A stretch of DNA of 64,000 nt from Karalla daura (GCA_029224185.1 CM055207.1:14339791-14403790); one strand, 5' to 3'. Positions 34,641 to 47,196 are shown, numbered from the stretch's first letter. The notes: generated by a model from the sequence alone, not told the origin. Numbers and translations: made by a program.

Positions 34641-35870
34641 CCAGAAGAAATGCCAGCGTAATCATGGGTCGGAGGCCTGGGAAGAACACATTTCTGATTT
34701 TTTTTTTTTTTAAGCCATACTCTCACAGGGATACGGATAACAAGAACAGGGAGACGATAACAAGAACCTGAAGTACTGTACCCGGTAAGTCATTTTTGCA
34801 GATGAGAACGCGGTGGTCGGATAAGAGCAAATTACGAGCTGTACCTGAGATGGTGAGCCGATCAAATGTTTCAAACGCTGTGCTGGGGAGCTAAGATTGA
34901 GGATATCTTCACTGTTAAGGCATGAAAACAAATCATTAATCAGTGCAAGGCAAGCAGCGGTGGAGTAATATAAAACTCTGAACCCGTATGGAAGCAATTA
35001 GGGAAAATCTGGTGCCTCGTTAAAAAATGATGTCACTTATTTACAATTGTTGAAATCCCAATATGTTTTTAGGACCTTTGGGGCTTGTTGGGTTACTATT
35101 AATACTTTGTTCACAAACCAATAGTGTTTGACTACTGGTTTGGTTGAGAGGAGCTGCTGATAAGTGATGTGTGGATAAATGAAATCCTACAATTCTGTCA
35201 GGGAAGGCGCGAGCAGTCCGTCAAGACAACATGAAGAGGACTTCATTTAAATCTCAGTCCCAGTCAGGGTTTTCTCTGGAAACCAAATCAAAAGACCCTG
35301 GAGAGATGGGGCGCTTTCATCTCGACTGTTACATCTCCAGTCGGACGGGTGATCTGCCTACGAATGTTTGACACTTTGTTAACAAAATCTGAGGAAGTCT
35401 CGCTCTGGCAAAGGCTCACTGAAAACCTCCGAGTGCAGCAGCTGTAGTTTTTTTTTTTTTTACCAACGATGTTTTTCTGGGAGGTTTAAAAAAAACAACA
35501 AAAAAAACAAACCTCCGACTTAGACTCTCTGTCCACGCCTCCACTGTCCTGGCCTTTACGCTCAGAAAGTTAGCGGAAGACTAGTTGAAGTGAGGGACGC
35601 TGCAAGTTGAAAGCCACAATCGTCAGATCACAAGAGCCGAAAGGTCACACTTTTTCTCGCCGCTTCCTCTTACTGTTCGCCTCCTCTGGGGCAACAGGAC
35701 GATTATACTTAAAATAAAATCGTTTTAAAATTCATGGAAATTCTTTGGTTTGCAAAATCATCGTCTGCCCCCCCCCCCCCAGCTCCGCTGTGCTTCCCTC
35801 CTCCCATCCCTGTCTTCTCCTCTCTCATCATATCACCCTCTTCTCTGGATCTGTGTTAATAGTGGGAGGA

Positions 35871-35898
35871 TGTGTGTGTGTGTGTGTGTGTGTGTGTA
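35871..35898. repeat. (TG)n microsatellite
   Basis: About 14 TG units. Confidence 0.9.
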
Positions 35899-36078
35899 TT
35901 GCAGGTGTGTATTTTCCCACTGACAAATCCACTGTAATTGTAAACGAACTGATGAATGCGCACACAAATGCTTTATGAAACCCGCATAGCATTTGAGTCA
36001 AATTTGTGTTGAGACTCTCCGCGTCCTCATGCAGACGCACACGGGCAAACAAATCAAGCACACACCAGGTGCGTCCGC

Positions 36079-36125
36079 ACACACACACACAAACACACAC
36101 ACACACACGTGTACACACACACACT
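36079..36125. repeat. Interrupted (CA)n array
   Basis: CA runs broken by 'aa' and 'gtgt'. Confidence 0.9.
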
Positions 36126-37628
36126 CCACTACACAAGCCACACACACAAACAGATGTTCCCTTGAAATGCATAATTTTCTTCCAAAAAGTACTTGTGAAT
36201 GCTCGACAGTAGGTGTTCAGACATGAATAATTAATGAGGCGTTTATGGATATGAGGTCAGAGAGGTGCACCGCGACTCATGCAGATGTTGCTTTGTTTGC
36301 ATATGACTGTAGTGAAGATGTGTTATTTCTTTTAGCCCCGGTCATGGAGACACAATGGAACCTTGATTCTGATTCGACGCCGACCGGAATCTCAGCTCAG
36401 GACTGTGGCGGATATGCGGGGGATGGAGTGAGGGGGAGGGGGAGGGGGGGTTAATGCAGATTATCTGGGGGTGTGAAAAGCCTCAAGGCTGCAACTCAGC
36501 CTGCCTGTTTGACCAGACTTGGGTCTTTAAGCCCCTGTGATTTCGTCAGGCCCTGCGCGGCTGGCTGAGGCCGTCCTCACCTGCCAAAAGTGAAATCTGA
36601 GAAAAACAAGTTCAATCTGGTCCGAACCAATGGAAGCTGACCACTTGCTGAGCTCTGCAGAACCTGGAGGAGCGAATATACAGGAGTTCCTTTTCAGGCC
36701 TGTTTTTCACCGGCAATTGATCCTCTCCCTTTGTGCCATTAAGAAAGAACTCAATGCAGATGTGCTTTGACACATCTTCTGTCTTGTCCTTTTTGTTGTG
36801 ATGGTTAATTTTGCAGCATTGAGCAGTCAGTCAGCCAGTCAGGGCAGCTTCCTGGTATTTGTATGAGCTGGCATGCTGTTCCACTGTGTCACCGACCGCA
36901 TTCATGCTGACACACACGCAAAGCAAACATCTGTGAAAGAAACCACCTACACCTCCCTCATCCTGATACTTTATCCAGATTATCCAGTCATTCCTTTCTT
37001 TTTCCTGCCCCCTTTTTGTCCACATGCATGAAACCACATGTGCCCTCTTTGCAATATTCTGTGCAGTGGGAGGAACCCAGCATTATGTGTCTGCATTTTT
37101 TTTCTCGAAACCCAGCCTGGCTTTTGAGAGCCTGAGAAGCCGACTTTAGTTTGATGACAGCCCACTGTTTTGTGCTAAAAGCCAAAAAAGAAAAAAAGAA
37201 AAAGAAAGCAGCATACCACACACCCGCTCCAAAGCAAGACTGAAGCGCGGCTGTGACCTCCTCGTGTCTGAAGCATTAGAGATGGGAATCAGTTGAGTGA
37301 AAGCAGCCCAAAGAGGAACAATCACAAAGCCGTTCTGTGCGAGTCTGGGGAAGGGGGTTGGGAAAAGTCTGCCGTTTTGGCCGAGAGCTTCCAGGATACG
37401 GCGCACATGAGTAGCCTGAATAAAAACAGGAATGATTGGATCAATAAAGCTGGATTGCCACCACAAGGGGAATTGGTATAGTGCTCCACCGGCCGAGACA
37501 TTAACAGAGAAACTGAGCTAAGTGGCGGCCCGGCTTTACAGCCCGAGCTGCTCCAATTACTCCCTTTTCTGATAGAGCGGCGCGACGGAGCTGACCACAG
37601 ATGACGCTGCTCGGATGAACACCGACAC

Positions 37629-37700
37629 TGGTGTAGTGGGAAGAGCACTGTCTGGAGAAAGATGCAGCACGTTCCTGGTAGTGAGGGTCAAGCCAGCGGG
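37629..37700 (+). mobile_element. SINE-like repeat head fragment, copy 8
   Basis: 'ctggtgtagtgggaagagca', 'ctgtctggagaaagatgc' and 'cgttcctggtagtgaggg' resemble the tRNA-like A-box and flanks of the family head in sense orientation. The B-box is not well preserved. Confidence 0.4.
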
Positions 37701-38815
37701 GGATTGTCTGAGCAGAATAGCGTTGCATGTTAGAGTTGGATTAGATCGGTACAATTCACGGATTGCATGAAAGGATCGATTTCATGTGTTGTCGTGCAGT
37801 TGATTCAGTATTCAAGATATGAAAACGGCAGAATCGAAACAACCGTGATCGAGTGTTCATAATGATCATAATAAATTACACTGACTAATAACAGAACATG
37901 TTCCAAATAACATTTTAGGGCATGCGTTGTAGAATACACTTTAAAACCTGTAAAGCCTCAGTGCATGCGGCCTCTGTTACAAGGCTCATGATTTCTACCG
38001 ACTGAACAACACAGAAGTCTAATCCGAGTGAAAACCTGCAAGTTTTTCGTTTCTTCTCTTTCAACAACCGCATCTGACTGTACAGTGGGATCCTGTGCAA
38101 GTACTCAACGCTGGATGGATGTGATGCCGCTCTAAGTGGATGCTCTGATTCTCCCTCACTCCCGTTTGTGGGAACTGGAAGTGCAGCAGAATATTTGATA
38201 GCGTTTGTCAGTGCAGCTGAGCAGCGATAACATATCTGGAACACGGCTCACCTCTCGTCCTTCTCAATAGTATAAAATCGAGCAAGCCTTATTTAGAGCT
38301 GTCAGTGCTTTCTGATCAAGTACTTGCACACGTCCGCCTCTTTTCTCTCCGTTTCCCCCCTCCCCACCTCCTCTTCCCTTAACTCCCTTACTTTTCTCTC
38401 TCCTCAGCTTGTTCTGTCTTGTTCTTTTTCTGACTGCCTCTCGATCCGCGGGTGATGATAGTTGTGAAGGATGGGTTGGGCTTGTTCGTTACTCCTTCAG
38501 TTTACAGAGCATGAGTCTTCCTGAAAGCTGACAAGATGAAAGAACCTTTTTTTCCCCCACTCTTTGTATGTTCGTCGGCTCATCATTTCCGAGCTCTCTC
38601 CACCCTCTCAACCTTCCCCGATTCTTTCTCATCTTCAATTATTATCCCCTGTATTTTTAGTCTCCTTCTTTTCGTGCCCCTCCTTCCCCTTTGGGTTGTT
38701 TAGCCTGTGATCTGAGCGCAGTTTGATTTTCGGAATCACAATTTTGATCCATTGTTTATTTTATTTCCCCGTTAGTTCCTCGTATGCAATTGTAAACCCA
38801 TTATTCGGCCTCAGT
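37701..38815. other. Unique non-coding sequence
   Basis: No gene. Pyrimidine-rich at 38335-38420. AT-rich at 37840-37920. Confidence 0.6.
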
Positions 38816-38817
38816 GT

Positions 38818-38990
38818 TGGGGTCAGCTCAGCCTGGACAGGTGCCTGGTCCATCACAGGACACACACATTACCATACACACTGTTGACTCCGGGTGCAAC
38901 ACATACAGAAGGCGTTCAAACACAGGAAGCCTCAGCCCTCAGCTTGACTGGGACTCGAACCGCCTCGATGTGAGGCGCGCACACATTCAG
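38818..38990 (-). mobile_element. Decayed tRNA-headed SINE-like repeat, copy 9, head retained
   Basis: Plus-strand order is 'agcctggacaggtgcctgg', 'tccatcacaggacacacac', 'tgactccgggtgcaac', then 'gggactcgaaccgcctcg' and 'gatgtgaggcgcgcacac'. The reverse complement of the latter contains GGTTCGAGTC, a good RNA polymerase III B-box, which supports the tRNA origin of the family head. Confidence 0.65.
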
Positions 38991-40840
38991 AGCCGTTCAG
39001 ACTCACTGGAGCAACATGTGATTTTGTTCTTCCATCCAGACTATCTCAACGGCAAACACCATCCATGCCGCTCTCTGCTCTTCTGTTGTCCAAGGTGTGT
39101 GTGGTATTGAGCGACACCCCGTGAGAACAGCGGTAAACGGCCAACTTGTCTCCTTGCCAAGTCAAAGGAGATTTTGTTTTTACCAGTTTTAACAATCTGG
39201 TGTAAAAAGGTTTCTCCGGCAACCATTGTTGCTGCCAGCGTCTCGGTGATTGCTGTCGTTCTCTTTAACACAGCTATGTGCGTGTGTTTGTGTGTGTGCG
39301 TGCGCGTGTTTGTGTGTGCGTGTGTGTGTGTAGGCGCTTTCAGAGGGTGAGTGGTTGCTGCTGTGTCTGGCAGCTGTGTTTTTTTTGAGCAGCAGGGCTC
39401 AACTCCCCCATCATGGCCACCGTTAGCTACAGGCCACTTTGCACCACCTCCTCCTCAGGCTCATTCACGCGGGCAAACAGGCGGATCCGTAGCAGACGTG
39501 GCGAACAGCGTGGTAAATATTGCTTACGTGCCGCAGTTAATATTACAGAGGCAGCCAAAGGTCTGCCGGCCGCCCCCCCCCCCATCCTCCCACAGTAGCA
39601 GCACCAACCGCTGCTGCCGTGGACGGGTCCGCAGTGGCGCTCCACCAGCTCCCACTCACGCGCCAACCCCCCCCACCCGCCCAGCCCCACCCCGTGCGGC
39701 TCCATAAGTAATTAAGCCAAACTTTTTTTTGGGCAAAACAAAAACAAAGCAATCAATCCAAACAAAGCCGAAATGAAAATGACAAATGACACAAACGCGG
39801 CGTTTCAATCTCCGCGGCTCGCTATGACCGCCCCTCCCACGGTGCATTTGCTTTTCACACATTTTCCATTTGGTGATCCGGGGGCCCCGGCTCTCGGGGG
39901 CCTGTCCCGATACTCGGCGCGTTATCGCTGGAGGGTTTGCGCTCCTCGCGCGCTGGCGTCAGTGGTGAAGAAGCTCAACGTCAGATGCGATGCTGTGCCT
40001 GTTCTAATCTCTCTCTCTTTCTTTTTTTCCCTCCCCCCCGGTGCTGTTCACCCTGAATGGTTGCAAATAAAGGTAAGCGCCTCCTTTTTTTTTATTATGC
40101 ATGTGCTGGGTATTGTGATGCTTGAGTAGAAATCTAGAAGTGGCTTTGGGGACTTGCCAAGACCTCTTGGATAATTACTTTTAAAAAAAGCAATTAGCAA
40201 AACTCTTAAGTTGCAAAGTAAGTAAACAACCTTGTGGCATATATATCAAAGTAAATGAAGGAATAATTACTGTATAGTAAACATTTAAATTTCTTTTTTT
40301 TTTCAAGAATTTTGAAGCTTGGGGAAACTGAGAGAGCTGAAAGGCTCCCAGGACTTCCGCATTTATATTTGTTTATTTTTAGCTCCAGATGCCACAAGAG
40401 GTGGATGAATTGTTCCGCTTTTGGCGTGTTTCCCCAATACCCTAATGTGCCGCAGCATGATGAATAGGCTGGAGTGGAGATATTTCAACCTTTTCCGCCT
40501 TCTTTTTTTTTTGTTCCCGAGTACAAGTTGTGGTTTGCAGGTGGATGGTGAGGTTGCTGTCAGCTGAAGTAACCCCCTCACTGTGTCCGTCTGTCGACTC
40601 CCCTCTCCAACTATCGACTGCGGAGGAAGTCTAAACTCCACTCATATTCAAAAGGCAGGGGCCAGACAACAAGGAGGTGTTTCAACTGTTTTTTGGGGGT
40701 TTTTTTTGCGCTTTCAAAGTCTTCGCCTTGCTTGTTTGTCTTGCGGTGCGTGATTTTTTTCTTTTTTTTAGAGGTCGGCAACCGTTAGGAGGAATGTGCC
40801 TGAAAGAGGAAAAAAAATCCAGCTTTTGTTTTGGGAAACG
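38991..40840. other. Unique non-coding sequence
   Basis: TG-rich tracts at 39283-39332, C-rich tracts at 39574-39590 and 39668-39685, T-runs at 40087-40095, 40292-40303, 40503-40513, 40691-40707. No gene is recognised. Confidence 0.6.
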
Positions 40841-40849
40841 TCGCCGCAG

Positions 40850-41060
40850 ATGCCGTGGTGTCCCTCGTTTTGTGAAACGTGGCGCCCGGGCGAAGGCGGC
40901 CGCCGCGGTGGCTGATCCCACACCGACCCGTGGCCATCACCGAGCGAAGGTGGCGCAGTCGCGTCGGCGACCCGGCCCAACGGGAACAATGCCGCGGTTT
41001 CCATCCCGAGTGTGGGGGGTTGCATTTTTTCCCCTCGTCGTCAGCGCCGTTCTGTTCTCT
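40850..41060. promoter_or_regulatory. CpG-rich segment
   Basis: Dense CpGs ('gcccgggcgaaggcggccgc', 'gtcgcgtcggcgacccgg') between two T-rich stretches. The Arg/Ala-rich frames here are compositional. Confidence 0.25.
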
Positions 41061-42165
41061 GTCCCTCCGTTCTCTTCGCCCGACCAAAGGCCGAAAGCAT
41101 GTGCTTTCTGTTAAGGTTTCTTTGCTCTGGTTAGGCTCACGTCGGTTTATCTGTTTCCTCTGGTATCTTCAAACCGTTCAAACACGCCTGGCAGCTGCGT
41201 CCGCTGGCAGATGTCTGATGCGTGTTCACCGGATCTGGGCCAACCGAAACCTTTTTGCCGAGTCGAAATGCTCGCGCCTTCATATTACCTTCTACCCGTA
41301 CCTACTTATTATCTTAGTCCAATTTTAACTCTGCAAATATGTTCGAACAGCACGTCATCCTTGCCCCTGCCAGCTCTAATAGGCCGTGCCACGATGCCTG
41401 GACCAGACGCTGACCCCCGCAATCCTTCGCTTCCCCCGCTCCCTCATGCCGTCGTGAGTGGAAATGGAAGTTGCAGACCCGGGGTTGATCGCAGCGCACA
41501 CAGACCCACATACAGCCGTGAGTCAGAGCCGGCCGGGGCTTTAATAATGCCTCGCAAACAAGGCGAGTGGGCGGCAAGGCTTAGAGCATAAGCAAACCCC
41601 CCACCTGCACCCCCTCCCCTCCATCGCCCACCGCCTCCTCCTCCTCCTCCTCCTCCTCCTCCTCGTCCTCGTCCTCATGCAGGCAAGGACGCCGTGTCGC
41701 CGCGCTGCCAGAGACGATAAGTCACTCTGGCACAATAAGAGAAGGGTCCCCGGCTCTCCACGAGGCGCTCCATATGGGATGAATAGCATCTCTAATGACC
41801 ACCCCTCTGCTTATTACCGCTGTGATTACGAGCCATTTGTTTGCTTTATCATGGCCCTAAAACCCCGGGGGGGGTTAATGAGCGCCGGGATGTAAAAGCC
41901 GCCTCCCCCAAGGCTGCGAAGGTCATGGGGACTGTTCGAGGTGGCACAAACACAGGGCGTCCCCCCCCGCCCCCCCCGCCCCACTCGTTTCTTCTTTTCA
42001 ACAACACATTCCCCTACGCTGTTTGTTGGTTTTGCAGTCGTCACCTCTCCACCACGGTCAGAGTTATTCATGATGCGAGTTGGTTTTTCGGGAAGGGAAA
42101 CGCGGCAGGGAGGGTGAGGCAGCCGCGGATGAGCGCAGGTTTTCACGGGAAGAGGGCTCGCGGGT
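41061..42165. other. Unique non-coding sequence
   Basis: Contains the (CTC)n tract and C-rich runs at 41958-41983. No gene. Confidence 0.6.
41632..41676. repeat. (CTC)n trinucleotide repeat
   Basis: About 13 CTC units followed by (CTCGTC) variants. Confidence 0.9.
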
Positions 42166-42169
42166 GAAG

Positions 42170-42860
42170 CGGCTTTGGCCCGCGATGAGAATTACGCCTG
42201 AGGCGGTGCGCGGCGTTCACACACTCCCTAAAATGGCAGAGTGAGTTGTATTGTTGCAGCTGTGGGTGGGTGGGCGGGCGGGGGGTTCACTTGTGTAACT
42301 GTTCTCATTATAGCGCCATCTCCGCGCGCATTGTTGCTGTGTCTGGCTGCATCAGTTTGCCATTCTCCCCTTCATCTTCCGCTGTGCTCTCAGCGGGCTC
42401 CATTATCAATAATTAAGAAATGGCAGGCAAGCGCGCGGGCGTCTGTCGCAGCCACCTGACGGGACGCCGCGCAGCCACACACAGGCGCGCTCGCCGACGC
42501 ACACGCGCGCCGCAGCGCGTCGAGCGGCGGCGGGAGGCCCGGGCGGCCCTCGTATCCCCCCCTCCCCCCTTCATTAACCTTTCAGTAAGGCTGGCGAGGC
42601 AGCTGGCGATAGGCGGTAAATAACGAGTGAGAGCGTCGCGGAGAGTCAGCGTGCGGGTAATTAATGTTTGTTCGGTCGCGCCCGCCTCCCAGCGACCGGC
42701 GGAGTGTGCGCTCCGCCACCTGCGGGTCAGACAGTATGGCTGGCATTGGGGTCTACGCGCCCGGGCAGCCTCGGGGTGGGATTAGGTCGCGCCTGCGAGT
42801 CCTGATTACGAGCACGGAGGCGCCTCGCGCTGCGGACTCCGCAGACTCCGACTCCTGCGC
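42170..42860. promoter_or_regulatory. Strongest CpG island candidate
   Basis: The core at 42425-42560 has about two dozen CpGs in roughly 135 bases ('caagcgcgcgggcgtctg', 'cacacgcgcgccgcagcgc'). It adjoins an AT-rich word, 'ccattatcaataattaag', at 42401-42418. The density is at the level of active vertebrate CpG-island promoters. I see neither a TATA box nor a first exon with a recognisable protein. The open frame at 42664-43008 (114 codons) has no known domain. Confidence 0.45.
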
Positions 42861-43369
42861 ATTCACGTTCCAGAGTCGCTTCAGCTTCTACTTTAAGGAG
42901 ATCTGGAGTGAAGAAAAACTTTACCTTGACCCAACAGGAAGGCAAGGAGTCCATACCGAGTCATCTTGTTTATCTTTAAAGAAGGTGTGGAAAGAAAAAC
43001 TACTTTAACCTTGGCTTCTTTGAAAAAGAAACCACAGTCTCTGTACAGTAGGCCCAGAAACATTTCTACTGAGGTGCATGAATGGTGAATGAATGCACTT
43101 GACTTCTTCCCCAGATTCCTCCTCTGATTCTGGCTCCAACATATACATAATGCTGGATATGTATACAGTCTGTAGCTGTCGTCCTCCATTTTCCAAGCTC
43201 TGTTGTTCAGCTGGGAACATATAGTCACGTGATTGTTCCAGTGAGTTGCAGGCCAGACAGGATAAAGCCAACGCATGGTGGCTTGGAAAACATTGAAAAG
43301 AGTGCCAGAAGAAAAAAAAGTTTGTCCTCAGCTCTTGGTCCTCTAAAGTTCAGGCTGAGCTGTCTCGTT
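42861..43369. other. Non-coding or unclassified sequence
   Basis: A minus-strand open frame at 43005-43271 has an acidic stretch (EPESEEESGEE) but no ATG at its start and no family I recognise. It may be a repeat remnant. See findings. Confidence 0.45.
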
Positions 43370-43720
43370 CTCGTCTCCCGCTCATTAAGATGACTAATTG
43401 ATCACGGGCCAGGACCGCGGCCAAAGAGGCAGCATATCAATTATTAAGTTGCATTAATAGATTAAACAGGAAGAATGTGCGGACCATTTGACTTCTGTAA
43501 CCCACAGCAAGTGCAAGCAATTATGAGGCAACTCTTTGACCACTCTCAGATGAAGCCAGTCCTGGGCTGCCCTCCCTAAGGGCGACCGGTCTGACCTGCT
43601 AATGGCATCGGACATAATTAACAACACTGTCTCAGATTTCCCTCCGCTCATGCTTCTTAATTGATAGCCTGTATCTACTTGTCTCACAATGACAGACAAA
43701 GGCTGGCCAGGGCAGACAGC
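43370..43720. promoter_or_regulatory. Candidate conserved non-coding element
   Basis: Contains 'gctcattaagatgactaatt', 'atatcaattattaagttgc', 'attaatagattaaacagg', 'gacataattaacaacac' and 'cttcttaattgatagcc'. The spacing of ATTA/TAATT words over 300 repeat-free bases makes this one of the best enhancer candidates. Conservation is untested. Confidence 0.35.
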
Positions 43721-44430
43721 GTCCGACTCGAGTGACATATTTGTCTTGTCATGTTTTATCATTTTCACTGTTGTTTGTCTCCGGTTTTATTTCAGTCACT
43801 CATCACTTGACTCCTTCGAGTACCTCTTCCTGTCAAAATGACTGCGTCTCATCGTCTTCCCTCTGCTGCCACTTTCAGCCTCCATGCCAAACCTTCCTTG
43901 ACTGAGAATACTACCATGTTTGTATTGTGTGTGCCAGTGTGCTCTTTTCAACCACCCATTCCTCTGCTCGTTGTTATGGATACCTTCACCGTTGTTAGTG
44001 AGTTCAAGTGTTTCTCCAGTCTGTTGCCTGTGGGTTCTCAACTGAACGTAATGCCTATTAATCAACATTTTGTCTGCTCATGTAGAAAGCTTTCCTCAGA
44101 ATGAATCCTCTGTCATTTCTGCCTGCATTGACACCCCTGATGATCAAAAGTATTTCCACTAAATCAGGTCGTGAATGTCCGTAGCCCTGACTGTTGCTCT
44201 CTCCGTGGTCTTGCGGAGCAACATGGCGTTTCCACCCAGGCGACTGCTCCCAACGCGTGATAAAGAAAGAGACCAAATTAGACTTGGCCATTGTGCCTCG
44301 CCAGGAAACTTGGAGGAATTGTGCAGTTTATTGACGCCAATACTAAAAATTTCCAAATGTGATTGACGGGGCGAACGCCCCAAACCGACATTGGTGGTGT
44401 ACAGAGTCAACACAAAAGTGACTTGGGGTC
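43721..44430. other. Unique non-coding sequence
   Basis: No gene. A perfect 14-base palindrome-like site lies at 44368-44381. Confidence 0.6.
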
Positions 44431-45010
44431 CTGCGGGGGAATGAATTTGCGCTGTAACTTAACCTGAGTGCCACTTAGGAAGTGGCCTTTCCAGCGCGGG
44501 CGAGACACTGCAGAGAGCCACATTTTTAGCAGGTACAGGAAAGCGAGCGGGCCTCTTATGACGAATAGCACGTCAGTCACTTGGGCAGCCTATTGATTGG
44601 GCGGCCTCTGGTTTGCGATTTATGCCTGCCATTCCTCTCCCATTTGAAGGGGGAGGTGTCAGGGAGTGACAGAGTTATGTACAAGTCCTCCACATGATTG
44701 GTGACCCCGAGGTGGGCGCTTTACCAACCCTCCAGTCTGTCCCGTGGCAGAGGGCTACACAGGAAGAGGCGGCGCACAGCGCGGAGTGATTGAGAGAGAT
44801 ATATAGTGTTGAAGTGCAGGCCGAAACACGGCATGAATGCACTGTAACAACCCTCTCAAGCCTGATTAGGATGAAACTTCTACTTGCCTTGCCATTGCCT
44901 TGATTAAATCTCACATTTTGAAATGGCCCCCGTGGCATTGTGATGCAGAAGGTACCAGGGTGAAATGAAAGTTTGCCATTTCTCAGACGTGATTGCTTTA
45001 TTGAACCTGG
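44431..45010. promoter_or_regulatory. Candidate conserved non-coding block
   Basis: Unique, repeat-free for nearly 600 bases. It carries 'gcctattgattgggcggcc', with an inverted CCAAT word next to GGGCGG, and 'gcctgattaggatgaaac'. Enhancer or promoter identity is inferred only from motif content. Confidence 0.25.
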
Positions 45011-46335
45011 CAATGATGACCATCAGCAGGCATCCGCGTGTGCGTGCGTGTGTGTGCGTGTTTGCTACTGACATCTACAAAATGAGAATAGATAAATAAA
45101 TAAAAGGAGAGAATGGGAAGAAAAAAAAACTCTGCAGCCTGCCACTTCCAATCTGACTCCTCTCCATCGGCTGCTTAACTGACATGAATAAATCACCAGG
45201 ATGAATCCCAATAAATGTTTCGTCCTGTTGCAGTAATCAGCACTCTTTCCCGTACAAACTATAAATGGATGCGGAGTGTTTTTTTTTTTCTCTCTCTCCC
45301 TCTCTCTCTTTCTGCCTTCTCTCCGTTTCTTTCTCTCCACTTCTTTTTAGGCTGCGAGTAGCAGTCAAAGCTGGGAGGCTGGGCACAGCGAGAGTGATCA
45401 CGGTTTAGATGCATTTGGCAGACGTTTCCTGTAATTCAGTGGCTGATGGAGAGCGCTGATAAGTGAATTGGTTTCCTGGTTCAAGCTGTGGAGGCTCTGT
45501 TTGGGTACCTTGGCATGAAGGCGACCGTGTTTTTGCAGCGGAGCCGCTTTGCCGTTTTAAAAAGAATTGGAGTCGAACATTTCAGTCTGGTTTAGTGTTG
45601 GGGCTGTGGTGCAGAGCCAGGGCTCTAAAAATGTCAGAAGTTGGAGGCTTGGACACTCGCCCACTGAAACTTTCTTCTGTCAGAGCTGAACCAAAGGGTG
45701 AGCCAGTTTTTGTTCTTACCAAAGCCTGAGTTCAGGAAGATCTGAAGTTTTTCGACAGCACCCAGTGACACAAGAGAACAAGCCCCTGAGTAGTACAAAT
45801 AGTCTTTATTGGTTGGAGTAGACCACACACGCGGTCAAGGTAGAGTGAAACCATGAGATTCAGATGCACTTAACAGCAGGCAGGAATCCTTTGGTGTTAC
45901 AGCATCGGTGCGGTGCCCTCCTAAATCTGGACGGCCACAGGCAAACACGCTGTAGCCCTCCAGCTAAATGGTGTGTGCTTCTGTGCAGTGGTACTGCCCA
46001 CAGAGAACTGGCCATAATCATTCGTACGTGATTTCAACAGTTAATCAGTCTGAGGTTTAGTTGACAAAGCTTTATTAAATACCTTGCTAAGTGCATCACA
46101 GATATCCAGATCATTGTCAAAGAGGACTGAAGGGAGTTTTTTTTTAAAACACACTCACTCTTTTTTGCAGTTCTCCAGGTAATGTAGAACGGCGTGCACA
46201 ATAGATCCAATAAACCTCTTGTCAGAATGATGTTATATTTAGTGTAGCTTTATGGCTTAAGTTTTGGCTCAGGCTGGTGTTTAGGAACAGGTGACAGTGG
46301 GAAGCCTTTAGCTCACAAACTTCACGTCGTGATTC
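45011..46335. other. Unique non-coding sequence
   Basis: Short TG tract at 45040-45062, T-run at 45281-45290 followed by CT-rich DNA to 45345. No gene is recognised. Confidence 0.6.
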
Positions 46336-46339
46336 AGTG

Positions 46340-46575
46340 ACTTTTGCTTTTGCCTCACAGCCACTGGAGGTCACTGGGTCGTGACCTGGTCCCGGCCACT
46401 CCGTGAGGAGTTTGGATGTGTCCGTGTAAGGTTACCCCTCACAGTCCGGAAACATGCTCGTGCGTCGACTGCAGACAGTAACTCGCCTCTAGGTGTGAGA
46501 GTGAATGGCTCGTGTGCCCTGTGATGGATGTGAAGTGACCCTGTGATGCCATCGGGTCCTTAGTGGATAAATGTG
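46340..46575 (+). mobile_element. Decayed tRNA-headed SINE-like repeat, copy 10, nearly full order
   Basis: Sense order is well preserved: 'ttgcctcacagccactgg', 'gtcgtgacctggtcccgg', 'gtgaggagtttggatgtg', 'cctcacagtccggaaacatg', 'aggtgtgagagtgaatgg' and 'gtgccctgtgatggatgtg'. The tail after 46570 fades. Its wording agrees with the other copies, so this entry anchors the orientation of the family. Confidence 0.7.
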
Positions 46576-47175
46576 CGCGGTGCAACGTGCACTGCTGCCG
46601 GGTCACATACAAACAGCAACCAGGCCTTTATGCCGTGCTACCCGCACATAGACGCTGGAGGACGACCATGGAAGAGAGCTGAAAACGAATTGGATTCAGG
46701 CAGGGGAAAAAAATTATTAGATCTTCATGCTGGAAAGTAATGTTTTGAACTCACCGATGAACATATGGTCCACTTGAGATAGCGAGCAAAGTCATCCTCT
46801 CCTGTGATGTGAAGGATGTTGCCGTTTCATCGTGGACGCTCAGAGACGGGCGCGTTCGCACGGCCGCCGCCGTTTGAATACGCTCTCTGAGACTAAGCCG
46901 GCGTGCCGTGGTGTGTACACCTTTATCCAGCCCATCAGGCGTGTCCACTTCAGACTTTAAGCCAATTAGCAGCATGTGGGCTGCAGTATTTCACTCTCTC
47001 CACTGTCATTAGTCCCGGTGAAAGTCAATACACACACACACGCACGCACGCACGCACTCAGACACACACTCTTGATCTGTGAGTGTTTGGTCACATAGCA
47101 TAAGTGCTCTCTCACAAGCAGCGACAAAAGCCTGTCATCCCCGTGAGACCCTTCGACAAGGGTTTGTCACATGAA
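46576..47175. other. Unique non-coding sequence
   Basis: No gene. Short CA/GCAC tract at 47032-47056. Confidence 0.6.
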
Positions 47176-47196
47176 ACACACACACACACGCGTGCA

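Larger units (their letters stand above)
34641..37620. other. Unique non-coding sequence with simple repeats
   Basis: T-run at 34700-34712, T-run at 35449-35461, A-rich tract at 35488-35512, a 13-C run at 35768-35780, TG array at 35871-35898 and CA arrays at 36079-36125. No gene is recognised. The frames through the CA and TG arrays are artefacts. Confidence 0.6.
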
